Source: a bacterium (GTDB taxonomy: Bacteria; CAIWAD01). From it: a stretch of DNA of 64,000 nucleotides. Positions within the stretch are counted from its first letter, which is position 1. Each line of letters starts with the position of its first letter. Below the pieces are notes generated by a model that was given only the letters and a program-made list of their open reading frames with translations, ran no database searches and was not told the origin of the DNA. Positions 45,979 through 53,695 of the stretch are shown here, piece by piece. The translations under genes were made by a program, and so were the position numbers. The stretch is from the NCBI GenBank assembly GCA_030429345.1, contig JAUIFJ010000011.1, forward strand, positions 62,001 to 126,000, written 5' to 3'.

Positions 45979-47217
45979 ATGCGCATGGTTCTCAAGATCC
46001 TTCTGGGCCTGATTGTTCTGCTTCTCGTGATCGGCGGAAGCTTCGTCGCCGTGATCCATTTCGGCGGCGTGCCGCAGTATGATCCTCCGCGGATCGACCT
46101 GCAGGTCGAGCTCACGCCGGAACGCGTTGCGCGCGGCAAGGATCTTTCGCGCATGTCCTGCAACGAGTGTCACCTGGATTTCGAGAAGGGACGCTTGAGC
46201 GGGCGGCGCATGTTCGATGTTCCGCCGGTCTTCGGCGTCGCCTATTCGACCAATATCACCCAGGACCCGGTGCATGGGATCGGCTCGTGGACCGATGGCG
46301 AGCTGATCGGCCTGCTGCGGACGGGCATCGGCCGCGATGGGCATTTCAGCATGCCCTGGATGCCCAAGCTGCCGCGCATGGCCGACGAGGATCTGTACTC
46401 GCTGATCGCCTGGCTGCGTTCGGATGATCCTCTCCTGGAGGCCACGCCGGAACCGAACCGGCCCCAGGAATTGAGCTTCCTGGCCAAGTTCCTCAGCCGT
46501 GTGGCCTTCAAGCCCTTCGAGTGGGACGGCGCTCCCCGTGTAGCACCGTCTCCGGCGGATCCCGTCGAGTTCGGCCGCTACCTGGTCCACGACCACCTGG
46601 AGTGCTACAGCTGCCACAGCGCGGATTTCAAGACCGTCGACGACCTGGATCCACCGGCCAGCGAGGGCTACATGGGCGGCGGCAACCGCCTGCTCAGCCT
46701 GGACGGGGAGATCATCCTCAGCGCCAACATCACGCCGGATCACGAAACGGGCATCGGCGCGTGGAGCGAAGAGGACTTCGTGCGCGCCCTCCGCGAGGGG
46801 ATTCGCCCCGACGGGCGCGTGCTGCGCTATCCGATGAGCCGCCGTCCGGAGTATACGGTGGAAGAGGCGCAGGCCATGTTCGCCTACCTGCGCACGGTTC
46901 CCGCGCTCCGCAACCCGGTCGACCGGCGCTTCCACGAACAGGGCGGACCGGCCCTCGCCGACGGGCGGGCGATCTACGAGAAATACGGATGTATCACCTG
47001 CCACGGACCGGATGGCAGGGGCCTGGGCAACCTGGCCGCGAACCTGAAGCGCTTTCCACAGGACTCGACCCTGGCCGCCTGGATCCGCAACGCCTCCCTC
47101 TTCGATCCGCACACGCGCATGCCCAGCTACGAGGGCCGGATCCGCGAGAGCGAGTACGAACCCCTTGTCCGCTTCGTCAGGGGCTTCGCGGACCAGGCCG
47201 CCGCCAGCCATCGCTGA
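45979..47217 (+). CDS. Membrane-anchored triheme cytochrome c
   Basis: 412 aa. N-terminal membrane helix (MVLKILLGLIVLLLVIGGSF) and three CXXCH haem sites: CNECH, CYSCH and CITCH, spaced as three cytochrome c domains. The context resembles the cytochrome subunit of periplasmic alcohol/aldehyde or sugar dehydrogenases (for example YSTNITQDPVHGIGSWTDGE, ANITPDHETGIGAWSEEDFV), but no dehydrogenase gene is next to it, so its electron donor is unknown. Ribosome site AAAGGG before the ATG. Confidence 0.93.
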   Translation: MRMVLKILLGLIVLLLVIGGSFVAVIHFGGVPQYDPPRIDLQVELTPERVARGKDLSRMSCNECHLDFEKGRLSGRRMFDVPPVFGVAYSTNITQDPVHGIGSWTDGELIGLLRTGIGRDGHFSMPWMPKLPRMADEDLYSLIAWLRSDDPLLEATPEPNRPQELSFLAKFLSRVAFKPFEWDGAPRVAPSPADPVEFGRYLVHDHLECYSCHSADFKTVDDLDPPASEGYMGGGNRLLSLDGEIILSANITPDHETGIGAWSEEDFVRALREGIRPDGRVLRYPMSRRPEYTVEEAQAMFAYLRTVPALRNPVDRRFHEQGGPALADGRAIYEKYGCITCHGPDGRGLGNLAANLKRFPQDSTLAAWIRNASLFDPHTRMPSYEGRIRESEYEPLVRFVRGFADQAAASHR

Positions 47218-47230
47218 TACGGTCTTCGCC

Positions 47231-47767
47231 ATGAGTGAAACACAAGTTGCCTTCCACTCCCCTCGCCTGTCCATGCGCCCCTGGCGCCTGGAGGACCGGG
47301 AGGCCTTCCTGGCCCTCTTCGGCGATCCGCGCGTGATCTGGTGGAGGGATCCGCCCCGGACTGCGCAGCAGCTGGAGGAGGACCTGCAGCGCGTCGTCGC
47401 CGAACCGATCACGGATGGACTGGGCCGTTTCGCCGCCGTGAGACAAGGGGAGAACCGGCCGATCGGCAATGTGGTCCTGCAGCCGGCGCCCTTCGTGGAG
47501 GGAGTGGAGGTCGGCTACCATTTCGCCCATGCGGAATGGGGCAAGGGCTTTGCCTCGGAAGGCGCTCGCGCGGCCATGCAGCACGGTTTCGAGAGCCTCG
47601 GGCTGGAGGAGATCTGGGCGATTGTCGCCCTGCAGAATCCGGCCTCCCTGCGCATCGTCGAAAAGCTGGGCATGCGGGCCGTGCGCGACATGGATCGCCT
47701 GGGCCTGCCTCACCGTCTCTTCCGCATGGGGGCGGGGGAATGGAACACGGACGGAAACGGACGATGA
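47231..47767 (+). CDS. GNAT-family N-acetyltransferase (RimJ/RimL type)
   Basis: 178 aa. N-terminal LSMRPWRLEDREAFLALFGD, acetyl-CoA loop region GYHFAHAEWGKGFASEGARA and IWAIVALQNPASLRIVEKLG, which are the RimJ-type signatures. It may modify a protein N-terminus or a small amine. The gene starts 13 bp after the cytochrome gene and its stop overlaps the ATG of the phosphodiesterase gene (ATGA). Confidence 0.88.
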   Translation: MSETQVAFHSPRLSMRPWRLEDREAFLALFGDPRVIWWRDPPRTAQQLEEDLQRVVAEPITDGLGRFAAVRQGENRPIGNVVLQPAPFVEGVEVGYHFAHAEWGKGFASEGARAAMQHGFESLGLEEIWAIVALQNPASLRIVEKLGMRAVRDMDRLGLPHRLFRMGAGEWNTDGNGR

Positions 47768-48546
47768 CGGGCGCAAGGCCCTTGCTGTGCATTGCCCACC
47801 GCGGAGCGAGCTATCACCAGCCGGAGAACACGCTTCCAGCCATCCGCAAGGCCCTGGAACTGGGGGCGCGGGCCATCGAGATTGATGTGTGGGCCATTGG
47901 TGGCGAAGTCTTCGTATTCCACGACCGGCGCCTCGAGCGTCTCACGGCAAGCCGCGGACTCCTCGCGGACTGCACAATCGCGGAAGTCCGCGCTCTGCGC
48001 ATTCGGGGGCAGGAACCGCTGCCGACGCTGCAGGAAGTCCTGGAGCTGGTCCAGGGAAAGGCCCTGCTCAACATCGAGCTGAAGGGGCCGGAAACGGCCG
48101 CGCCGGTTGCCGGCGTTCTACGGCACGCGCTCGCCGGCGGCTGGAAGAGCGGGGACCTGCTCGTCAGCTCCTTCCGCCACGGCGAGCTGCATCGTTTCGC
48201 CGCCCTGCTGCCGGAGGTTCCGCGCGGCGCGATCGTCTACGGAGCTCCGCTGGATCACGCCGCCTGCGCCACGGCACTACAGGCCTGGTCGATCCACGCG
48301 GCCCTCGAGTTCGTCGACAGGGCCCTCGTAGAGGATGCCCGCCACAGAGGCCTTCGCGTGTTCGTCTACACGGTCAATCATCCGGACGATCTGGAACACG
48401 CCCGCGCTCTCGGCGTGGACGGGGCCTTCAGCGATGATCCCGGGATGATCCTGGAGCACACTCCGCAACCGGATACGGCTTCCGGCTGGGTCGGCCTGCC
48501 TCACTTGTCCTATGGCGCTGGAGCGCGCCGGGATGGTTTCGCATGA
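47764..48546 (+). CDS. Glycerophosphodiester phosphodiesterase
   Basis: Hydrolyses deacylated phospholipid to glycerol-3-phosphate and an alcohol. 260 aa TIM-barrel enzyme. Catalytic His and metal residues: AHRGASYHQPENTLPAIRKA, AIEIDVW, VFHDRRLERLT, and NIELKGPE; C-terminal VFVYTVNHPDDLEHARALGV. No signal peptide, so a cytoplasmic GlpQ/UgpQ-like enzyme. Coupled to the acetyltransferase gene. The last 30 residues are an atypical tail. Confidence 0.92.
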   Translation: MTGARPLLCIAHRGASYHQPENTLPAIRKALELGARAIEIDVWAIGGEVFVFHDRRLERLTASRGLLADCTIAEVRALRIRGQEPLPTLQEVLELVQGKALLNIELKGPETAAPVAGVLRHALAGGWKSGDLLVSSFRHGELHRFAALLPEVPRGAIVYGAPLDHAACATALQAWSIHAALEFVDRALVEDARHRGLRVFVYTVNHPDDLEHARALGVDGAFSDDPGMILEHTPQPDTASGWVGLPHLSYGAGARRDGFA

Positions 48547-48688
48547 AAGATCCCGCTCCTTGTTTCGGGGAAAGCTCGGAAGAAGACCGTCCAACCGGGA
48601 TCCACGCACGCGAACGCAAGGCCGGCCACCGCATCGATTTCGCTTCATGGAGTGGCTCATGAGCACAGGGATTGGCTATACTGGATGC

Positions 48689-49324
48689 ATGAAGAATTTC
48701 CCTATCCTCCTCTGCGGCCTGCTGGCCGCCGCGCCTGCCCTGCGGGCGGACAGTCCGAATCCCGGCCTCGACACTCTGACGGAATGGATGACCGGCTCCT
48801 TCGACAGCCGGCGCCAGGCCGAGGCGGACACCAACTACCTGGAAATCCACCTGCAGATGGCGCGCATCTGGCCCGAGCGCAAGGATGCCGTCTGGCTCTA
48901 CGTGGAGCAGGCGGCCGGCTGGGCGCTGGAACGGCCCTACCGCCAGCGCGTATACCGTGTCAGCGAACTGGACAAGGGCTACGAGAGCGCCGTCTACACG
49001 CTCGAGGATCCCCTGCGCTTCACGGGTGCCGCGAAGAACCTCGACCTGCTGGCCGGGATCACGCCGGATTCGCTGGAGCTGCGCGAGGGCTGCGCCATCC
49101 ACCTGCGCTGGGACGGCGAGGCCTTCAGCGGCAGCACCCACGACAAGGACTGCGGCAGCACCCTTCGCGGGGCGAGCTACGCCACTTCGGAGGTGCGGAT
49201 CACGGCGGATCTGCTGGAAAGCTGGGATCGAGGCTTCGACGCCGGGGACGAGCATGTCTGGGGCGCGGAGAATGGTCCCTATCTCTTCCGCCGCCAGGAA
49301 CTTGCCGCGACCGATGGCCGCTGA
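48689..49324 (+). CDS. Exported CpcT/CpeT-family protein
   Basis: 211 aa. Signal peptide MKNFPILLCGLLAAAPALRA. The mature part matches the chromophore lyase CpcT/CpeT fold: LTEWMTGSFDSRRQAEADTN, MARIWPERKDAVWLYVEQA, YRQRVYRVSELDKGYESAVY, and STHDKDCGSTLRGASYATSE. In cyanobacteria the family attaches bilins to phycobiliproteins; outside them its role is unknown, and export makes bilin attachment unlikely here. A TATACT box ends 6 nt before the ATG, suggesting a leaderless transcript. The stop lies inside the next gene (11-bp overlap). Confidence 0.85.
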   Translation: MKNFPILLCGLLAAAPALRADSPNPGLDTLTEWMTGSFDSRRQAEADTNYLEIHLQMARIWPERKDAVWLYVEQAAGWALERPYRQRVYRVSELDKGYESAVYTLEDPLRFTGAAKNLDLLAGITPDSLELREGCAIHLRWDGEAFSGSTHDKDCGSTLRGASYATSEVRITADLLESWDRGFDAGDEHVWGAENGPYLFRRQELAATDGR

Positions 49325-49961
49325 GCGACTGCTGATCCTGGGCGCCTCCGGCCATGCGCGCGTGCTGATCGACATCGTCGAGAAGCAGGGAGTGTGTGAC
49401 ATCATCGGCCTGCTGGATCCGCGCCACGCGGAGCTGCCCGAGCGGATGGGCTATCCCGTGCTCGGCCCCGACGAGATGCTCGCCGCGCTGGTCGCCGAAC
49501 ACGGCATCACCTGCCTGCTGCTCGCCATCGGCGAGAACCGCCTGCGCAGGCGTGTCGCGCAATACGCATCCAAGGCCTGCCCCGCGCTGGGCTTCCACAC
49601 GGCCATTCATCCCGACAGCAGCCTGGCGCGGGACGTGAAGCTCGGGGAGGGCACGGTCGTGATGGCGGGGGCGCGGATCAATTCCGGCTGCCGCGTCGGA
49701 CGCCATGCCATCCTGAACACGAACTGTTCGCTGGATCACGAAAGCCGGCTCGGGGATTTCGCCAGCATGGGACCGAACACGGCGAGCGGCGGGAACTGCG
49801 ACATCGGCGAAGAGGCGATGATCGGCATCGGCGCGAACCTGCTACCCGGCGTGACTGTCGGGGCGCGGACGCAAGTAGGCGGAGGGGCCACCGTGACCCG
49901 TGATCTCCCCGACGACTGCGTCGCCGTGGGCACGCCGGCGCGAACGGTCAAGCGGAACTGA
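49314..49961 (+). CDS. NeuD-like sugar O-acyltransferase (left-handed beta-helix)
   Basis: 215 aa. N-terminal nucleotide-sugar-binding-like strand ERLLILGASGHARVLIDIVE, then hexapeptide repeats: LGEGTVVMAGARINSGCRVG, RHAILNTNCSLDHESRLGDF and IGEEAMIGIGANLLPGVTVG, ending in the usual VAVGTPARTVKR. Acetyltransferases of this group (NeuD, PglD) decorate sugars of surface glycans. The catalytic His of the repeat region is in DHESRLGDFASMGPN. Overlaps the CpcT-like gene. Confidence 0.9.
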   Translation: MAAERLLILGASGHARVLIDIVEKQGVCDIIGLLDPRHAELPERMGYPVLGPDEMLAALVAEHGITCLLLAIGENRLRRRVAQYASKACPALGFHTAIHPDSSLARDVKLGEGTVVMAGARINSGCRVGRHAILNTNCSLDHESRLGDFASMGPNTASGGNCDIGEEAMIGIGANLLPGVTVGARTQVGGGATVTRDLPDDCVAVGTPARTVKRN

Positions 49962-50050
49962 GTTCGCCCTTTCGGCATTCTACCCTGAGATCTGCACCGC
50001 AGCACTGTGCGGCCAGACGAGCGATGGACAGTCCCAGACGAAGGAGAGCC

Positions 50051-50668
50051 ATGAAGACTCTTGAACGACTGCTTGAGCGGAACCGGAATGCCGTCCGCAA
50101 CCTGGAATCCGGGAAGCCCGAATGGCTGGAGGCAATTGCCGCGCCCCAGAAACCGGATATCTATTGGATCGGCTGCTCCGACAGCCGCACCGCGCCGGAA
50201 CGCATTCTGCAGGCCATTCCGGGGGAATTGTTCGTGCGTCGCGGAATCGCCAACCAGTTCCGGCCGGAGGAATCCGGCGATCGAGCCCTTTTGCATTTCG
50301 CGGTCAATGTGCTCGGTGTCTGCCAGATCGTGGTCTGTGGCCACACGGACTGCGGCGGCGTGCTGGGAAGTCTGCAGGACGGCCCCTCCGGTGCGCTGGA
50401 CGAGTGGCTCGAGCCGATCCGCGGCCTGCGGCGTACACGCCAGGAGGAGCTCGCCGGCCTGGAGACCGGAGCCCAGGAACGCAAGCTCTCCGAATGGAAC
50501 GTGATCCACCAGGTGGAGCTGCTGCGGCAAAGCGATGTCGTGCGACAGGCCTGGAAGGAGGGCCGGCCGCTGAGCGTCTCCGGGCTCCTGCTGGACCTCA
50601 AGGATCCGCGGCTTCACAAGCTGATCAGCTACCAGGGAACCGCATCGGGCGAGGGGATCGAGGCGTGA
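50051..50668 (+). CDS. Beta-class carbonic anhydrase
   Basis: Interconverts CO2 and bicarbonate in the cytoplasm. 205 aa. Zinc ligands are in the family motifs CSDSR (Cys, Asp-Arg pair) and CGHTDCGG (His, Cys), with FVRRGIANQF and the C-terminal Plant-type region LSEWNVIHQVELLRQSDVVR. AAGGAGAGCC before the ATG. The stop overlaps the start of the VOC gene. Confidence 0.95.
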   Translation: MKTLERLLERNRNAVRNLESGKPEWLEAIAAPQKPDIYWIGCSDSRTAPERILQAIPGELFVRRGIANQFRPEESGDRALLHFAVNVLGVCQIVVCGHTDCGGVLGSLQDGPSGALDEWLEPIRGLRRTRQEELAGLETGAQERKLSEWNVIHQVELLRQSDVVRQAWKEGRPLSVSGLLLDLKDPRLHKLISYQGTASGEGIEA

Positions 50669-51015
50669 TCGACAAGATCACGCTCGCCGTCCGGAAGGGG
50701 GAGGCCATGGCGGCCTTCTACGGCGCCCTGCTCGACACGGACTTCGTCCCTTTCGAGGTGGCCGGTCACAAGCTGTATTCCGGCAAGCGTGATGGCGTAG
50801 AATGGCTGCTCTGTCCGCGCGAGTTGGCGGGCATCGGGGACGGCAGCAACACGATCCAATTGCGAATCGTCGTCGACGACCTGCGCGCTGCCCATGCGAA
50901 GGGGTTGTCACATGGCGGCGAGGAGCTGAACGCCCCCGCCGAGCAGGAGGGGCGCCTGTTTTCCGCCCTGAGGGACCCGGACGGCAACTCGCTCGAACTC
51001 GTGCAGGCGCTGTAG
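50665..51015 (+). CDS. VOC-fold (glyoxalase/bleomycin-resistance-like) protein
   Basis: 116 aa from GTG, which overlaps the carbonic anhydrase stop. Single glyoxalase-type module: AAFYGALLDTDFVPFEVAGH, TIQLRIVVDDLRAAHAKGLS and SALRDPDGNSLELVQAL, the typical closing motif with its metal Glu. The usual first metal ligand His is not clear, so it may not be metal-dependent. Substrate unknown. Convergent with the next gene, 6 bp away. Confidence 0.87.
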   Translation: MIDKITLAVRKGEAMAAFYGALLDTDFVPFEVAGHKLYSGKRDGVEWLLCPRELAGIGDGSNTIQLRIVVDDLRAAHAKGLSHGGEELNAPAEQEGRLFSALRDPDGNSLELVQAL

Positions 51016-51021
51016 ACGAGC

Positions 51022-51903
51022 TTATCCGACCAGCCGCTCCAGCGCCAGGCCATGCACGGCGTTCCAGGGCAGGAAGCGCAGCTGCTGGAATCCGCGTCCC
51101 TCCAGCAGGGTGCGCACGATGGCCAGCGTGTCCCGCAGCATGTGCCCCTTGCCCTTCAGCAGCGGCAGCATGCCGCGCTGTTCCCCGTCCAGCTCGAGCA
51201 GTCGCTCCTCGAAGGCGGCCAGATCCTCCGGCGCCCACTCCCGCTCCTCGAGCATCTCCGTATCCATGTACGCCATGCGCCGCAGCTGGGCGCCGAGCAG
51301 CCAGGCCGGATGTCCGCAGAGCAGCAGTTCCTTCAGGTGTCCGCGCAGGACCTGTTTCAGGGCCGCCTCCGCCGGCTCGTCGAGCACGGCCTCGTCGTTC
51401 ATCACGCCGGGGCGTTCGCTGCCAAGGGGCAGCAGGCGGCAGTGCAGCTGGCGTCCCAGGTCGGCCACCAACAGCGTGGCATGTGCACCGGGCTGGACAA
51501 GGTAGACGCCTTCGATGCTGGCTTTTCTCGCCTGGCGCGCTCCCAGCAGCAGGCGCGCTTCCTCGAATGGCGTGAGACAAAGCGTGTCGCTGATCACCCC
51601 GCCGACAAGGGAGCGCAGCTCCCCGGGCGAGGAGGAATCCGGCAGCAGGCCCTCGCCGAGCGCGCTGCCGATCACGCAGCAGCTCTCGTCGGCCCGGTTG
51701 TGGAAATCGGCCATCAGGCCGCGCAGCTGGCGCGCGAGCAGCTCCAGGGCCTGCTTCCGGAAGACCCCGTGTCGCGCAAGGGATTCGCCCAGGGCATTGT
51801 CCAGGAACCGGTGCTCGTGCACCTTCAGCCGGACGCCGCTCCTCGAGGCCAGCAGGGCCTGTGTCCATCCGTCGTATACGCCGATGACCAGCAGCATTTT
51901 CAT
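51022..51903 (-). CDS. Ppx/GppA-like (actin-fold) protein of unknown activity
   Basis: 293 aa. The start MKMLLVIGVYDGWTQALLA resembles the first phosphate loop of exopolyphosphatases, though the usual DXGSNS is not kept. RFLDNALGESLARHGVFRKQ matches the typical LGEGL...G Ppx segment, and ESCCVIGSALGEGLLPDSSS, EEARLLLGARQA and LVADLGRQL fit the rest of that fold. Divergent catalytic loops make polyphosphatase activity doubtful. The ATG overlaps the prmA stop, so the two are co-transcribed. Confidence 0.6.
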   Translation of the reverse strand: MKMLLVIGVYDGWTQALLASRSGVRLKVHEHRFLDNALGESLARHGVFRKQALELLARQLRGLMADFHNRADESCCVIGSALGEGLLPDSSSPGELRSLVGGVISDTLCLTPFEEARLLLGARQARKASIEGVYLVQPGAHATLLVADLGRQLHCRLLPLGSERPGVMNDEAVLDEPAEAALKQVLRGHLKELLLCGHPAWLLGAQLRRMAYMDTEMLEEREWAPEDLAAFEERLLELDGEQRGMLPLLKGKGHMLRDTLAIVRTLLEGRGFQQLRFLPWNAVHGLALERLVG

Positions 51904-52772
51904 CAGGAGGCATCCGGGTTGGTGTAGCACAGGGCGATCCACTCGCCGCGGCGGCGGACTTCCTCCAGCGCGCAGTCGTACTCTCCGGCCAGGGCCCGCA
52001 TGCGTTCTTCCTCTTCCGCCAGGATTCCGCTGACCAGCAGCCGCCCGCCGGGCGCCAGGGCCTGGATCAGGTCGGGATAGAATTCCTCGATCACGCTGCG
52101 CTGGATGTTGGCCAACACCACTTCGAACTTGAATCCCGTGTTGAGCAGGCGCGGGTTGTCGACCTTGAAATGGCTGTTCGTGCGACAGCCGTTGGCTTCG
52201 GCGTTCTCGCGCGCCGCCGTGATCGCTTCCTCCTCGATGTCGATGCCCCAGCAGAATCCCGCTCCCAGCTTGAGCGCGGCGATGCCCAGGATGCCTGTGC
52301 CGCATCCCGCGTCGAGTACGTTGGCCTGCTCGAGCTCCAGGTCCTCCAGCCACTCCAGCAGCAGGCCGGTGGTTTCATGGGTGCCCGTGCCGAAAGCGCT
52401 GCCGGGATCCACGCGCAACACGATGCGCCCCTCGTGTTCGGCCCCGGGCTCGATCCAGCTCGGGCAGACCAGCAGGCGCTTCCCGCTGGGCAGGGCCTGC
52501 CAGTGGGATTTCCACTCGCTGTTCCAGTCCGCGTCGGCATGTTCCTCGACACGGTGGTTCCAGCTCAGGAGCTGCTCCGGGTGCATCTCGGCCAGGCTTT
52601 CCAGATAGCTGTCCAGCGAGGCGCGCAACTGGTCCATGGAATGCTCGGCGGAGAACCAGGCCTCGATGCGGTCCTCGTCCTCCTCGATGCCGCTGCAGCC
52701 CTGGTCGAAGAGCCAGGAAGAGAGCGCCTCCCGGGCCCAGTCGTTGTAGCGGATGCTCAGTTTGTAATGCAT
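51903..52772 (-). CDS. prmA: Ribosomal protein L11 methyltransferase PrmA
   Basis: SAM-dependent trimethylation of ribosomal protein L11. 289 aa, family length. N-terminal substrate domain, linker, then the methyltransferase domain: RVDPGSAFGTGTHETTGLLL, VLDAGCGTGILGIAALKLGA and LANIQRSVIEEF, the PrmA form of motif IV (NIQ in place of NPPY). C-terminal GRLLVSGILAEEEERM. Its stop overlaps the next gene by one base. Confidence 0.95.
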   Translation of the reverse strand: MHYKLSIRYNDWAREALSSWLFDQGCSGIEEDEDRIEAWFSAEHSMDQLRASLDSYLESLAEMHPEQLLSWNHRVEEHADADWNSEWKSHWQALPSGKRLLVCPSWIEPGAEHEGRIVLRVDPGSAFGTGTHETTGLLLEWLEDLELEQANVLDAGCGTGILGIAALKLGAGFCWGIDIEEEAITAARENAEANGCRTNSHFKVDNPRLLNTGFKFEVVLANIQRSVIEEFYPDLIQALAPGGRLLVSGILAEEEERMRALAGEYDCALEEVRRRGEWIALCYTNPDAS

Positions 52773-52788
52773 GGGTCTCCTGGGTTGG

Positions 52789-53403
52789 TCATCCGGGCAT
52801 TCCGAGCCAGGCGGCTCTTCCGGCTCCGAGCAGCGCTCCGCCGAGGATCAGCCAGGTCGTGTTGACTTTCCAGCGGAAGAGCAGCAGCGCCGACAGGGCC
52901 AGGATGCCGATCGACACCGGATCGACCAGGGCCGTTTCGGCAAGGTAGAAACTCACTGCCGCCATCAGCCCCAGCGAAGCCGCGTTGACTCCGTCCAATA
53001 GGGCCCCGGCCCAGGGCGAGCGGCGTATACGGGGAATCAGCGGATTGGAGAGGGCGACGAAAACGAAGGACGGCAGGAAGATGGCCAGCGTGCCCACCAG
53101 CGCGCCGGGCACTCCGCCGAGCACATAGCCGACGAAGGTCGCCGTCGTGAACACCGGGCCGGGCATGGCCAGCCCGGGCCAGCCGGCGCGGCGGAAGCCC
53201 AGGTGGATCGCCATTTCCGTCGAGTTGGGACCCGGAATCAGGTTGGTCGCGCCCATCAGGTCCATGAACTCTTCGTCGCTGAGCCACTTGCGGCGCTGCA
53301 CGCATTCATCGTGCAGCATGGCAATGTGCGCCGCCGGGCCGCCAAAGGCGGTAAAGCCCAGGCGCGTCATGAGAGCGGCGACTTCTCCGAGGTGGGACGG
53401 CAC
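52789..53403 (-). CDS. Half-size chromate transporter with joined N- and C-half motifs
   Basis: 204 aa; ChrA family proteins are normally either about 200 aa single-domain pairs or about 400 aa two-domain pumps. The first part matches the N-half of the long form (RLGFTAFGGPAAHIAMLHDE, DLMGATNLIPGPNSTEMAIH, LGFRRAGWPGL). Directly after it comes text of the C-half (PGPVFTTATFVGYVLGGVPG, FLPSFVFVALSNPLIPRIRR, LLDGVNAASLGLMAAV). About 190 residues that separate these in long ChrA are absent, so it looks like an in-frame deletion product. Function uncertain. Divergent from the channel gene across 292 bp. Confidence 0.85.
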   Translation of the reverse strand: MPSHLGEVAALMTRLGFTAFGGPAAHIAMLHDECVQRRKWLSDEEFMDLMGATNLIPGPNSTEMAIHLGFRRAGWPGLAMPGPVFTTATFVGYVLGGVPGALVGTLAIFLPSFVFVALSNPLIPRIRRSPWAGALLDGVNAASLGLMAAVSFYLAETALVDPVSIGILALSALLLFRWKVNTTWLILGGALLGAGRAAWLGMPG

Positions 53404-53556
53404 GCTGTTCTCCCGCTAGATCCGTGTGTCGGGCCGATCGGGGGACCGGCTGCGGGTCAACTTGGCAATCGCAGTGGATTCTTCCCGCAGGATCTTCCTT
53501 GCCGATTGTGCTCGTCCCCTCCCGGCAGGAGTACGGTTTGGCACTCTGCACACAGG

Positions 53557-53576
53557 TACTCACAGTGCACAGCTTT
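53557..53576 (+). promoter_or_regulatory. 20-bp element identical to that upstream of the metal-sensor operon
   Basis: TACTCACAGTGCACAGCTTT, a perfect copy of minus-strand 9729-9748, again with another TGCAC 19 nt upstream. It lies in the 292-bp region between the divergent chromate transporter (start 53403) and the channel gene (start 53696), 119 bp before the latter, almost the same distance as at the other locus (107 bp). A shared regulator or promoter type is likely. Confidence 0.5.
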
Positions 53577-53695
53577 GAACCCCCCTCCACTATCCACCAC
53601 ACTGCCCGGATTTCCGGACGCACAATACGCGCGCCCCTGGAGGAAAGACTATCTTGCCCGCCGGTGCCACTTCGTCCATCAAGTCCCGGGGACCC

